In this document: piece by piece, positions 1 through 10,734 of the stretch
Numbering within the stretch: the stretch's first letter is position 1
Layout of the letters: each line of letters begins with the position of its first letter
DNA from: Reticulascus tulasneorum
Taxonomy: Eukaryota > Ascomycota > Sordariomycetes > Glomerellales > Reticulascaceae
Length of the DNA stretch: 64,000 nucleotides
Direction: 5' to 3'
Assembly: GCA_001557505.1 (NCBI GenBank)
Contig: LSAX01000010.1
Coordinates: 248,001-312,000, forward strand
Position numbers and translations under genes: made by a program
Notes under the pieces: model-generated
The model's database searches: none
What the model saw: only the letters and a program-made list of their open reading frames with translations
What the model was told of the DNA's origin: nothing

Positions 1-539
1 GCGCTTAACTTCCGTGTCCTGATTTGCTTACCAAGGATGCGCTCAGGCCACGACCGAAAACGGACTGAGCTATGGCATCCACGACAAAACGCTAGCGGCT
101 GGTGGCTGCTAGGATATTGTTTACCGCCGGGGCATCAGAGGGAGCTGCCATCTCCTTTGCTGGCAACCGTCGAGTTCTGCGGACTATGCGCGAGTAGGAT
201 TTACTACCTGACGTCGTGCTCTTGAACTCGACATATTTGCTCCACCTTAACTGTTTGGGATGTTAATCTTATTGCCGCCGGTTGACTAGTGCTGTGCACG
301 TTATCTAGCTTAAGAGATACCTTGGCACAAGACCTGCAATACAGGACAGAGATGATCCATACTAGATGGCCTACCGCCGCTCGGTAGCGAGAGTGGCATG
401 TGGGTGTGACAAACGCAGACATGCTTGCCATTCAATCAGTCATTAATGCGATAATATACAGGCAGGTTCACTATCAAATACCTAGCTCGTCTCGATTACC
501 ACCCATCTCTATCAAGCTTGCTTCCAACTAGCCAGATGC
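1..539. other. Gene-free left edge
   Basis: I see no convincing coding region, tRNA or repeat here. The short open frames have no start context, no domain-like composition and no splice continuation. A gene ending just outside the window could have its UTR here, but nothing in the sequence shows it. Confidence 0.5.
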
Positions 540-938
540 TTAAGAACTTGGACCTTGAGTCACACCAGCGAGCCCCAGGGCGGCGATAGCGCCAGAGCTT
601 AAAAGTCGAAATAGGCCCATCGACCTGAGACCCTCTTTCCAGAGCAGAATGAAATCGATGAGGCCGAGGTAACCACCCGTAACGACCAGGAATGTGTCAA
701 GCACGTCGTACTGGCGTCGCGAGTAGAAGATGAACATTAGGATGCCGAGACAGGCGGTCCGGGCGTTTCCGACATGCCAGACGGGCCACGTCTCTGGGAC
801 ATCGGCGATCCGAGCTGGCAGGCCGTAGTGCAGAAGGACGCTGCGGGTGCCGCCGATGAGAGGCCAAACGGTGCCCCAGCATTGCGCGCCGGCAGCAAAG
901 AGTGCGGGGATGTGGCGGTATTGGAAATCCCGAAACAT
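540..938 (-). CDS. DUF4267 family small membrane protein
   Basis: A single-exon protein of 132 residues, probably an integral membrane protein of unknown function. The segment around residues 55-100 (NARTACLGILMFIFYSRR, then a glycine-rich helix ending in GLIDFILLWKEG) matches my recall of the DUF4267 pattern: a small residue-Arg helix, a short loop and a helix ending in G-x-x-D. Three or four hydrophobic helices cover most of the chain. The ATG at 936-938 is the only reasonable start. A second DUF4267-type gene lies at 24494-24866 and carries a frameshift, so this copy is the intact one in the window. No function is established for the family. The neighbouring subtilase gene lies about 520 bases downstream on the same strand. 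Confidence 0.75.
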   Translation of the reverse strand: MFRDFQYRHIPALFAAGAQCWGTVWPLIGGTRSVLLHYGLPARIADVPETWPVWHVGNARTACLGILMFIFYSRRQYDVLDTFLVVTGGYLGLIDFILLWKEGLRSMGLFRLLSSGAIAALGLAGVTQGPSS

Positions 939-1457
939 GATGTGTCAGAGTGACCGCTGTACCTTGCGTGAGTGTGTGTGTCTATCAGGGTGATAAGATA
1001 GTCGCGAGATGCATCGGAGAATGGGCAGCCCAGTTATAGTAGATGAGGTAAGTATTAGCCACATGGGAATGAGCTTGAGGGAGAACAAAAAGGGCTGGAA
1101 AGACAGCTTTTAGGCAGGATTTGCTTTTTGTGGGGCTCTAGGTGTGTGTGGAAAGGAATAAAAAGGGGCAGTAATCCTGCCTCTTTAACTTAGTTAGTTC
1201 TAAGAACGGATAGCTTGATACGCGTATAGAACTGCTAACCAGCTAGCCAAGCAACCAACCGGCTTACTCATAGTTTCACCGAGTCAAGAGGAGGCAATCA
1301 GTGAGTCCGGTACATAATTAGATGCTAATAAACCAGAGTACAGGCTAGGTGGAGGTTAGCAAAAGAAAGCATACCAAACTCCATAATTGAGATGAACGAC
1401 ATTATATACAAAAAGCCTAGTTCCTCTTACAACGCAGCCAAAACTTGCCAAATTCTT
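939..1457. other. Intergenic region with short GT repeat
   Basis: AT-richer spacer between the subtilase 3' end and the DUF4267 start. A short GT-rich run lies near 968-982, within the presumed promoter of the DUF4267 gene. I see nothing else. Confidence 0.5.
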
Positions 1458-4421
1458 TTAGTGAGGTACCTGATAGCCAATACCAGTATTCGGCAGGCTA
1501 CTATCAAGGACTCTCACAATGGGACTAAGCCATGATTCCCAGTGGTCCAGATTCGTGACGTTGCCACCCCATTTCAGGACCGAGAACAAAACGCGGTAAT
1601 CTCCAACCGAAGTAGGAGCAGTGCCGCCATCATCTTCCCAGTACGGGTCGTTTGATACCACCCGCATATCCTCCCAGTTAATAAATCCCAGGTATGGCCT
1701 CCAGGGGTTGGCCCCATTGATCAGACCAAATGTTGGCGAAACACCATCCTCCATGACATATCTATATGTCTCGTTTGTCAAAAGGTAATCCCACTTTACC
1801 GAAGTATCATATCCATAGTAGGTTGGGACGAATGTGGTATTCGCTGAGAACACTTCCGCCCGCAAATCCTTTGTGGGCTGCAGAACGTTAAACAACGGCC
1901 CGACCTCCCATTCCCTAATGATGATGAATTTTTTATCAAGTGTCATGATTCCGGAACCGTTGTAGTAAGTAAAATTTCCCTCCTCGGTATCATGCTCCCA
2001 CATAACAGGCCAAGGCGTTGAGATGTTATTCGAAAGAGGAAGACTGGACATATCGATATACTTGGCGTTCCACCTCGAGTACGGCAATCCCTCATACGGC
2101 AGCGTAAACGTTTCTTCGAGACTACTTTCGATTGAGATGAACCCCGATATGACCGGGACTTTGCCCTCATCAAAATCGGCCGGGGGCGTCACTTTAAAGA
2201 AGACGGTGGCTGATTCGCCTGACGGTATGGTGATGTTGCCGCAGGCGGAGAACCGGAGTGACGCGTAGGTTTCTGACTGGGGCTGAGTGTCCCAGAGAGC
2301 CTGCTGCTCGAGAAAAGGATGCACTCCAAACGGTTGATACTCCATCATGGCAGCCCCCCGGTGGGAGACATGGTACGTTTGTGTACCCGGAGAGTTATTG
2401 GTAATTGTGAAATTGTACTTGGTTCCAACAAAGTCGTCCGCGTCCCCGAGTTCAAACTGAGTTGGCGCGACTGAGCTGGCGTAATTGATGGCCTTGTAGG
2501 GGTTAATCAACCCCGAGCCCTGCTGGACGGCCGTCGTCAGGAGAGACGGATAATTTCCAGACGTAACAGGAGTCGCGGTGCTTTGCAGTAGCTGCCTGAT
2601 TCCCAAAACGCTGAGGTGCGGGAGTTGGGATTTTACAAGGGCAAATGACGCGGCGGCAAATGGAGCCGCCATAGAAGTCCCCCGAAGAGCGGCGTACCCA
2701 CCATTAAACCCGAGGGGCCAAGAAGAGAGGATGGTAGCCCCGGGAGCGGACAACTGAGGTTTCATGGCCAAGGTATCCCAGGTGGGTCCGTATGAGCTAA
2801 AGTCGCTGATCATGCCGGCTGTCAGCATGGCAGCGCTCTCGACGGCAGCGCTCGTGAAGTCCAACTGGTAGTTCGGATAGCCCCCGGCTTTGGCATAGTT
2901 CGAGATGATACCTGCCCCATCATCTTGCAGGAGATTGGTGTAGTACGTAGAATCATCACTCTGTTCGAGGAGGACGTATTGTTTGTCGTATGGATTGGTG
3001 CTAGGGAGTGTGTAGTCCATGACGTAAGTAAAACCATACTGAATCCAAAAGCTGTATTTTGTTGCGAAAGAGCAGTCCTCGCCGCCATTGTTATGGAAAA
3101 CAACAATAGTCTTACTAATGTCGGAGACAGTCTGGCTTGCTTCGATCCATTCGCTTTCGACACAGCCCGTGCCGGTCCCGTCTATGATGTAAACATCGAG
3201 CAAGGGCTGAGAGAGGGTGATTGGCCAGACGGAGGCGTAGCTGAAGTTCCCGCCCAAGGTGTCGGTTGTGCGATAGACAACCGGAAACTGGGTGTTCTGG
3301 ATGGAGCCGACGGAGATGACGTTTTTGCCGTTCGATGGGCTCGAGGGAGCGAAAAGCCCGCCGTAATTATCGTACCTTACGCCGTCATTGCCAGCCGAAG
3401 CAACAACGGCAACGCCTCCAGCAACGAGGGCGTTTGACATAAGCTGGAATGGATCGTCGATTTGCCAGTAATCGACTTGGCCGAGGGAGAGACTGACAAC
3501 ATCCACCCCATCCGCCTGCGCCTGGCCAAACGCTGCCAGTATACCGTCGGTGAAGGCATTGCCGTCACAGGAGAAGACCCTGTACATATAGATTTCTGCC
3601 TCTGGTGCGACCCCCGTGAGTCCGAAGCCAACGTCGACCGGATCTTGCATCCCGACAATTCCTGCCCATGTTAGTCAAGCGAACCGACGCATAGAAAAGT
3701 GCGGGAAAAACTAGATACCTGAGACATGGGTACCATGGCCGCCCCCGAAACAAGTCGCTAGAGGGTCGGCAATGGATACAGCGGTTCCCTCGTCGTTGAT
3801 GTACGCATGGCCACCGGCAATTTTGAAACCCGGGCCAAATCCTCCCCCGAGCGAGGGATGTCGATAGTCCACCCCTGTATCGATAATCCCTATCTTCATC
3901 CCCTTGCCTTTGATGCCGAGGGCATGGAGTTTGTCGACGTCAGACATTTTCAGATGTGACAGCAGATCACTGGTGCCGGTAACCTTGGGAGGCGTTAACG
4001 ACGGTACGGGTTCGGAGCTAGCGGTTCCGGTGGCACGTCGCCGAAATGTAACTCCATTCGAACGCGTATCCGGAGAGTAGATGGTGTACTCCAGCACTGG
4101 CCACACATTCTCGACACCCTCAATCGAGTTGAGTTTAGCTTTGATCGCTTCGGCAGTATCGTTCTGCTGTACTTGCAAAGACAAGCCGTAGAAAAGCGTG
4201 GGATTGGTGAACTCTCGGCGGACTGAGTAATCGATGTCCAATGCTCTCTTGTGGAATGCTTCGTGGCCCCGGGTATCTGAGCGCACGGACAAGGAGCTAT
4301 CAGCCTTGAGTTGAACAATGTAAGCGTTTTTTACCACCTTGGGTGCGTAGTCCGCGCTTCCGAAACTGAACGCCTCGCTAGCGGCCACAAGAGCGGCAAT
4401 GAGAATGGTTGGAAACAGCAT
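1458..4421 (-). CDS. Secreted subtilisin-like serine protease (S8A)
   Basis: Two exons, 4421-3719 and 3661-1458, with a 57-nt GT-AG intron (branch TGACTAAC) give 968 residues. The splice falls inside the catalytic histidine motif and reads HGTHVSG|IVGM in frame. A signal peptide (about residues 1-19) is followed by an I9-like propeptide (about 30-115) and the subtilase domain. Asp181 sits in IIDTGVDYRHP, His229 in GGGHGTHVSG, Asn326 in SAGNDG and Ser564 in RGTSMAAPF. A large insertion between His and Ser matches the protease-associated domain seen in Vpr/C5a-peptidase-like subtilases, and the C-terminal 350 residues begin like an Fn3-like domain (YNFTITNNSPGTQTYHV). It is expected to be an extracellular endopeptidase that needs autocatalytic propeptide removal. 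All catalytic residues are present, so I expect an active enzyme. Substrate is unknown. Confidence 0.93.
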
Positions 4422-6619
4422 CGTGTAGTCGAGCGGCTCAACGCCGGAGTACTGGGGAAGTAAGGTACGGCAGAGAGCTCCGAAATACTTGCTTCTGCGC
4501 CACCTCTCGAACTGTGGAGAGGGGACATGTTTTCGAAGAGGTCTTGGCGCCTTTTATGAACAACGAACGTACTGACATACAACTGGACATACGGTCGAAT
4601 TTCCATCGGGGTATCTCACACGACCGATACAAATATCCAACCTTCTTCTTTCGGATGAGCTCGTGTCAAGTGTAGCGAGAGCCGAGATATCCGCATGTGT
4701 GCCTGATTGGCACAAACCCGGCGAAGGTCAGCGCGGATCACATCTTGCAATTGGGTTCTCGACCTTCCGTATACAGGGCGGTAGGCGGAGGTTCATCCTA
4801 AGTGAAGCGTAAACCGGCGGGCATGGTATTTTGTATGGCGGCCAGCGTTCGTCATCTATTCCGAGTAAGCAACAGCTTGCACAAAGCCGGAAGCAGTAGG
4901 TATATACACCCAAAGCGGATCTAGATCGAAGACTGTGCAGGGATATTGGTGAGCTATCTTTGGCGATGCAGGGGTTGAAGGCAGATAATTCGGTTCAACG
5001 GCACCTCCGGATCTTTTACTAATCTTTCCGGCCGAGAGCTACAGTGGTGGAATTTGCTTAGAGGACTGAAGACGGCTGTTTATAAGTTGGATATGGTGTG
5101 GCCTTATCAGACATATGTTCACTGACGAGCTGAATGGGACTAGGGATGATGCAGGTTCAAAGATAACGGCCAAGAGTTTTAGGGCTGTCTCCGCAATAAA
5201 CCCCTCAGGTTTAGGAGCTTGGGCCGCGGAGCCTGACCCCCTGTCTCGGGAACCTTGCTGAGCTTATTGAACCCGTTAACACCAGCTGCCACATCGGGAC
5301 AGCATGCCTGGACGCACAGGGATATATCCCCTTTCTTAAATCGTGAAGGAATTCAATCGTGCGAAGTATACTAATAGACAATATGAGCAGACGCAAATTA
5401 GCATCGTCGCCGCTTCAAGGTTGATTCGAACGATGGATGGTGTGCCTGGCACGAATGCAAGAAGATATCATTCTAGTCGATAGACTTATGCCGCCTCAGG
5501 CCACGCCATCATCTTCGTACGTGCCGTTGCAATCTACAATGCTGCACAGTTGTTGGGCGCCGCACATGGCAGCCGCCGGAATGCAGCGGCCGCACAAGAT
5601 CCGGATAGATTTGTGGGCTGTCGCTCCGCCTGTGTTCGAAGGGGCGCCGTTGCAAGAGGCGTCGTTGCAGGACAGCGGGGCGGGGCGAAGGGCGGAGGTA
5701 GCAGACAGCTTGGGTTGAGACGTCGATGTGGTGGACACGGAAGACGATATCGCCGATGACAATCTCATCTACAGGCGATTACGAACCCCTATAACCGGAT
5801 GCCCGTAGATCAAAATAGTCTTCGGTATCGGCGTGTCAGCGCATCTCCAGCAGACAGTCTGGGCCAGACGACAATGCGCAAGAACCAAGTCTTTCAATAT
5901 TGGGCATACACGAGGACTTGCGCCAGTCGTGCTGCCCAGTTATTGTGTGATTTGGTCAAAAGAAGCCGATCCGGAAGGCTTAAGTGTCTGGCGGTGTTAG
6001 GACTGCATATTCGGCGTCGGCGATTGCGGTGCTATGTGCCTTACATATTGATATGTAATAAAGTAGCCTACGACATACTTTAACCTGTGACGTATGGCCG
6101 AACTGGATTTGGGTGACTGCAAGCAACAAAGTCTGGTCTAACGGAATATGTGGCCATGTCAGAATCGCGCAGACCTTGCAGTTTGACGTGCGAGGGCGGC
6201 CTGTTCTGACGAAGGGAAATCCTGTTGAGTACGTGCAACTCTGCGAGCTCATCATGGAGGTAACCAAAACATGACATTTAATGGTTTCACGGGTTACCAT
6301 TAAAGTACACAAGTGAACGTCAAAGGTATGGCTCAATATGTAGGCTCACTTTCTGATACACAATCTGGGATCAGATGAAGAGAAAGGCACCGACCCCTGC
6401 CCGACCTCAAGATAACGAAAAGGAATTGCTGAACTTCGAAAGCATAAACTTCCCTATTTCCACGGGTTACTCCACCGCGAATCCAACCGCCGACTAGGAA
6501 ACCCGCTTTCCTGAGAAATCAAACCTCATCTCCGTGGCACATGCGTTGAAGAGGGCGATACCGTGATTGGAGGAGATATTGTGATCGGTGAAGTCTAGGT
6601 TCGTCCACTGTCCTTGCTG
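4422..6619. other. Long intergenic region with one weak ORF
   Basis: About 2.2 kb with no well-supported gene. It contains the promoter of the subtilase next to 4421 and a cysteine-rich minus-strand frame at 5496-5768, described separately. Other open frames look random. Confidence 0.5.
5496..5768 (-). other. Cysteine-rich ORF or terminal exon, function unknown
   Basis: An open frame of 90 residues. It starts with a Ser/Thr-rich stretch (ISSSVSTTSTSQPKLSATS) and ends with a segment holding eight cysteines in about 55 residues (CNDASC, then LCGRC, AMCGAQQLC and IVDCNG). The sequence just upstream on the minus strand ends in CCTGTAG, which could be a 3' splice site. It could therefore be the last exon of a secreted protein whose earlier exons I cannot find, or a remnant. 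The Ser/Thr linker followed by a disulphide-type module is typical of fungal secreted proteins, but I recognise no family. It lies about 0.85 kb downstream of the secreted cysteine-rich gene ending at 6620. Confidence 0.3.
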
Positions 6620-7692
6620 TTATGGAGGAGCCTCGCCGTTACGAGCATTTTTCGGTGGCCACTCCACAGGAAAGTCATTGTCCAGTGAGACACCTGGATA
6701 GTAATACCTAAAGTCCTGTTTATCTCGACAAGGGGCCTCATCGCCGTTAATCAGACAGGTCGCGACGAAGGTCTTGACACCTGCCTCAGTCCCATCAGTG
6801 AACCTAGCAATCGTCGGTTCCTGGCAGAAGTCCTTCTTTGTGAACATCTTGTCTTTGTTGCATATGTCCTCGGCAGGTTCGTTGGCACAATTTGGCGTAG
6901 TGCAGAAAGATCCACTTGTATCTTCATCAAGTTCAGCAACAGTCAAAATTCCGCATGATCTAGTCAAAAACAAATTTGTGTTAGCAGAAATATCTGATAT
7001 GCAGATCTAGTTCTCGGTTTGGAGAAACTCACTTGACCATGATGGGAATCCAAGTCCAGTAGCCACCCCTAGTTTCACGATCAGGCTTGGTGTGCGTCTG
7101 TTCAAAGCTATGTGTCGTTGACTTGGACCAGGCGTATGTGGCTCCAAAGTTAAAAGCGGCTTGGATTGATTCACCAGGAACTTCGAACCCTGCGTTAATC
7201 CCGGCGTTGAACTCAGCACCGACAGTATATGTTGTCGAAACTCCCTGCTTGATCTCGCACGCGTCTCCAGTACTACACTTGTCAACACCAGGAATGATTT
7301 GTTCTTTGCCGAAAGTATAGGTGATGGAGGTTTCGCAATACCGTGCACATTCACCATTGCCGTAGTCGGGCTTGTCGGGGACAGGGCATTGATCTCCCAC
7401 GGCTTGGTACTTTTTTGGACAGTTTGTCTGGGGCTAATCGAGGTACGTATCGAGGTTAGCCAGGCATGATTACCAGAAGGTTTGAAGGAATACTGACAGT
7501 GCCGACAATTGGAATATCAGCCTTGCATTCTACGGCAGAGATTGCGCGGAAGACAAGCATCGTGTCTTTCGTTGGGAGGTCAGACTTGCCGAGCAAAGGC
7601 TTGCAACTGACGAGATTGTCCGAAAGCAAAATCATTAGCAGAAGTTGACTGCCACATAAAAAAGAGAAGAGAGAAAGCAACGAGGATTTCAT
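6620..7692 (-). CDS. Secreted cysteine-rich protein of unknown function
   Basis: Three exons give 311 residues: 7692-7498, about 7433-7033 and 6959-6620. Intron 2 is unambiguous: TCAA|GTGAGT to GACTAG, reading PIMVK|SCGILTV. Intron 1 uses GTCAGT, the only donor that keeps frame; the acceptor may be 7434 or 7428, both in frame. The N-terminus (MKSSLLSLFSFLCGSQLLLM) is a signal peptide. A cysteine-rich block follows (QCPVPDKP, ECARYCE, CSTGDACE). Next comes a long Ser/Thr/Gly alternating region (STTYTVGAEFNAGINAGFEV) that looks like amphipathic beta-strands, then GYWTWIPIMVKSCGILTV and a final cysteine-rich part. I recall homologous secreted fungal proteins with the same core, sometimes near killer-toxin-like chitinase genes, but this is recall and no chitinase is present here. 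A pore-forming (aerolysin-type) fold is possible on strand pattern alone. Confidence 0.75.
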
Positions 7693-9239
7693 GATGGTTG
7701 GAAGGTGGAAAAGTATAGATATTGATGAGATTGTGAAGCGGGGCAACTAGATCCTTGTTACTTTCTCCGCTGAAGATTTTAGAAACAAAAGAACAAAGAA
7801 GATCATGACTGACAGTCATGAGAGCTTTATAATTCTCTGAAGCATTCACTGCTCCACTTGAGAACTGATAGCTCGGACTCTCCACACGCCCAACTGCACC
7901 TTGCGCATGCGCAAGACATCTTCAAGAGACTTGTTGATGACTTTCTTCTATCTCGATATCCTACAAAAGCCCAGGTTTCTCACAAGTCAGTTCAAATTAC
8001 ATACCACCAGCGTCATCGAGATCAATGGGAATCAAAAGACCAAACCAACCGACCAACAATGGCGAATCTGAACATCAGGGGATAGTGAAGCGGGTTTCCG
8101 GTGCAGAACTCCGTCTGTGTTGGTTGTAAGTGCCGTGAATATGTTCTAATTTGCATCGCAGGGTGAGTCTGTTGGTTTGATTTCGCCTCAGCAGAAACTG
8201 TGATTTGTTCCTTAACTTAGGTAACTAGAAATGTAAGGCGTCTTTTACTGGTAGGCATTATTCCGGGTTGTTGGCTACGGGGTGCCAATTAACACCCCAT
8301 ATCCAAGATACAGGAAGATGATGCTTCTATCTTACATAACAGTTGTTGGTGGTAGGCTGACCGAGATATTTTGTAGATCTTGGAATGGGAGATGGATCGG
8401 GAGTTTTGATTCTCCAAGTTGACCGACACTGCATTCACGGGGCTCTCATTGGATTCCAGCGAATCATTAAAGCCGCGTGAGCCGATTAACCGTACACTGG
8501 GATATAGCCGGGTTAACTGTGGCAGTACCGCCGGTTTGGTAGGACGGGATGTTTGATGAATTTGGTGGATATTTTTCATAATCTTCTAGGCACAAGAAAT
8601 AGAGATTCTTGGTTGTCCAACTTGTTGGTTACGACAGAAAGGTTTCAGCGAATAGTAGGCTCGCATATGCAGGGTTTTATTAATAAGTATGTCGGCGTGC
8701 GAGTTATTCGACTAATCTTTAATTACCAGCCTGCAGCCATCTCGAGCATGAGATTACGGAAGTATGGAGAATCTAGCTGGTGGTTACACGCCGGCTATTT
8801 GTGAAATCGGTTAGTACTATATACCACATACCACAAATTAAGATCTCGAATTTCTCTGCTATTCGGCCAGAGGTCATAGATATAGCCGGGCAGTTTGAGG
8901 CGGACTGATGTCATCCATTACTGCAACAGCACCAACACATTTCTACTTTACCATGTGATACATATCGACGTCATGAACTACCCTCTCATAGATCTGTTTC
9001 CCTTTCTCAGCAGGTGCGTCGGAGATGTACAGGCTGAGTTAAGTTTGTAGTATCTTGTCAGATGCAATCGCGCTTATAAGGTAATCGCCGTTATAAGTCA
9101 AAGGAATACCTCTCCATTTGAGGGGTGTCTGCTTTACACGGAGCAACATCAGTCATCGCAGATCCATCCACTTTTGAACGTTCAAATCACTACCCATCGA
9201 CAAGTTGAGGCGTCCATCGAACTTGAGCGTTGCACCACC
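7693..9239. other. AT-rich intergenic region
   Basis: About 1.5 kb between the divergently oriented genes at 7692 (minus) and 9240 (plus). It is AT-rich, with short disconnected frames full of stops. I see no tRNA, coherent repeat or gene remnant. Confidence 0.5.
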
Positions 9240-9674
9240 ATGTCTACTCATTTGTCTCCATACAACACTACTGGCAAACAATGCCCCACGGGCAACCAGC
9301 TGGGGGCTATCGTCGGCCCGGACATGGTCGCTGGCAATAAAAAGCATAACATATGTTATATTCTTGTCGTGACAAACACCACCGACGAACTCAAGACCTG
9401 CTGCAACACGGATTCAATTGGATATCTAGGGCACAGCTTGTGGGATGAGTGCTTTGCGTGGTGCAACTATACCACCCCGACCACCCGTGAGGAGGCACGT
9501 ACCGACATGGACAACTTCAGGAAGTGTATAAGGGCCGAGACAGAGAAGCATGGGAAGACTTCTTCCGGGTCAGGCTGCGAGACGAAAAGCTTTCTCAATG
9601 ATGCTGCGGCGAGAGGTGTTGACAAGTTGGGGCTGTTAGTTTTGGCACTGGTTGTTGCTGGGTTCCTGGTCTGA
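9240..9674 (+). CDS. Small cysteine-rich protein with C-terminal hydrophobic tail
   Basis: A single-exon 144-residue protein starting at the first ATG in frame (MSTHLSPYNTTGKQCPTG). The centre has paired and spaced cysteines (LKTCCNT, DECFAWCNYT, RKCIRAE, GSGCETK). The chain ends in a pure hydrophobic helix (KLGLLVLALVVAGFLV) that reaches the last residue and is preceded by small residues (NDAAARG). That tail is what a GPI-attachment signal or tail anchor looks like. There is no N-terminal signal peptide, so either it is a tail-anchored membrane protein or an upstream signal exon was missed. Several N-glycosylation sequons (NTT, NYT) would favour secretion. No family recognised. Confidence 0.55.
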   Translation: MSTHLSPYNTTGKQCPTGNQLGAIVGPDMVAGNKKHNICYILVVTNTTDELKTCCNTDSIGYLGHSLWDECFAWCNYTTPTTREEARTDMDNFRKCIRAETEKHGKTSSGSGCETKSFLNDAAARGVDKLGLLVLALVVAGFLV

Positions 9675-9943
9675 AATATCGTCGCGGGACTAGAGTCCCA
9701 AAGCTATTAGGTAGTCAGGCAGTTTAGATCTAGGAGCAATTTGAGCGAGTTGTTAAGATGTTGGAATCCAAACACCTTTCAGTCTGTGACTCCACTCGGC
9801 GATGCAGCATGGACTTCATGCTCAATGGCCTGTCTCCTCCCATGGCACGTGCTTCCCAGGTCTGCACATTCTATACCCTTCCGTGTTCCTGTATCAGCTG
9901 TAGGACCTGCATGTTGTTATTGACTGCTGTATCCATCAAACCC

Positions 9944-10495
9944 TCAATTGGAGATCAACCCAGAATCCATGACGAACCAAAGCCACAAAACACCAATAGC
10001 AAACAGTCCTAGAAAAGCCACACCGATCCACCCAACAACAGGCACATAGGCTGCGACCGCCAGTGCAAGAAGAAGGAACGCGATCAATGGAAGGGCGTTG
10101 AGCAGCAGCGTGAGGGTGGCATAAGTCGACCCGGTGAGACGCGTTTGGAGGTAGCCTTCATGGCCGTCTGGGCCGTTGCAGAGGAGCGTCTTGGTCACGA
10201 CGGCCAGTCCCAGTGTCGACGTGAAGAAGAGCCAGCTGAGGGCGATAATGAAACGGACCCTTTCTTTCGAGAAGCTTCTGGTTGCGGGTGCGTCAGGATC
10301 CAGTTCCCTCAAAGTCGTCGGATCGGCAATGTCTGCCACGATGACTGTGAATGTGATCTGCCCCCCCAACACCGCAATACCTATAATGGCGTTCAGATAT
10401 CCATCAAACCAACTCCAGAACTTAACCAAAGAGTCAGAAGATGCCCGAGTTGTTGCAATCGCCGGCTCCATGGATGTCAAATGATTGTGCGCCAT
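9944..10495 (-). CDS. Four-helix integral membrane protein, unknown function
   Basis: A single-exon protein of 183 residues. Hydrophobic segments lie at about residues 34-56 (LNAIIGIAVLGGQITFTVIV), 82-106 (RFIIALSWLFFTSTLGLAVV), 125-148 and 150-175, the last ending in VLWLWFVMDSG. A short charged loop (LRELDPDAPATRSFSKERV) separates helices 1 and 2, and a loop with NGPDGHEGY separates helices 2 and 3. The N-terminus is soluble and cytosolic-looking. The ATG at 10493-10495 gives a compact product; Met9 is an alternative. A CCACGTGAC bHLH-type element lies about 105 bases upstream. I do not recognise a named family; such small tetraspan proteins are common and uncharacterised in filamentous fungi. 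Confidence 0.7.
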   Translation of the reverse strand: MAHNHLTSMEPAIATTRASSDSLVKFWSWFDGYLNAIIGIAVLGGQITFTVIVADIADPTTLRELDPDAPATRSFSKERVRFIIALSWLFFTSTLGLAVVTKTLLCNGPDGHEGYLQTRLTGSTYATLTLLLNALPLIAFLLLALAVAAYVPVVGWIGVAFLGLFAIGVLWLWFVMDSGLISN

Positions 10496-10734
10496 CTCAT
10501 GTTTCGGTGTTGGCGAGGGTGGTGATATTCAGCTGAGATATTTCTGGGAAGCAAATCCAGCGCGACCCTCCCCATCAGTCACTTACACGAGTGTTTCGCC
10601 ACGTGACTTGCACGTTGCAGCCGCACCCTGGGGAGCCTTCTCACGCAAGGGCCAGTGTTCTTGGATACAGGCCGAGCCAGAAAAGGTCTCTTATAACTAT
10701 AAAATCAAGCCAGATACTGCATCACCCGCCCCAT

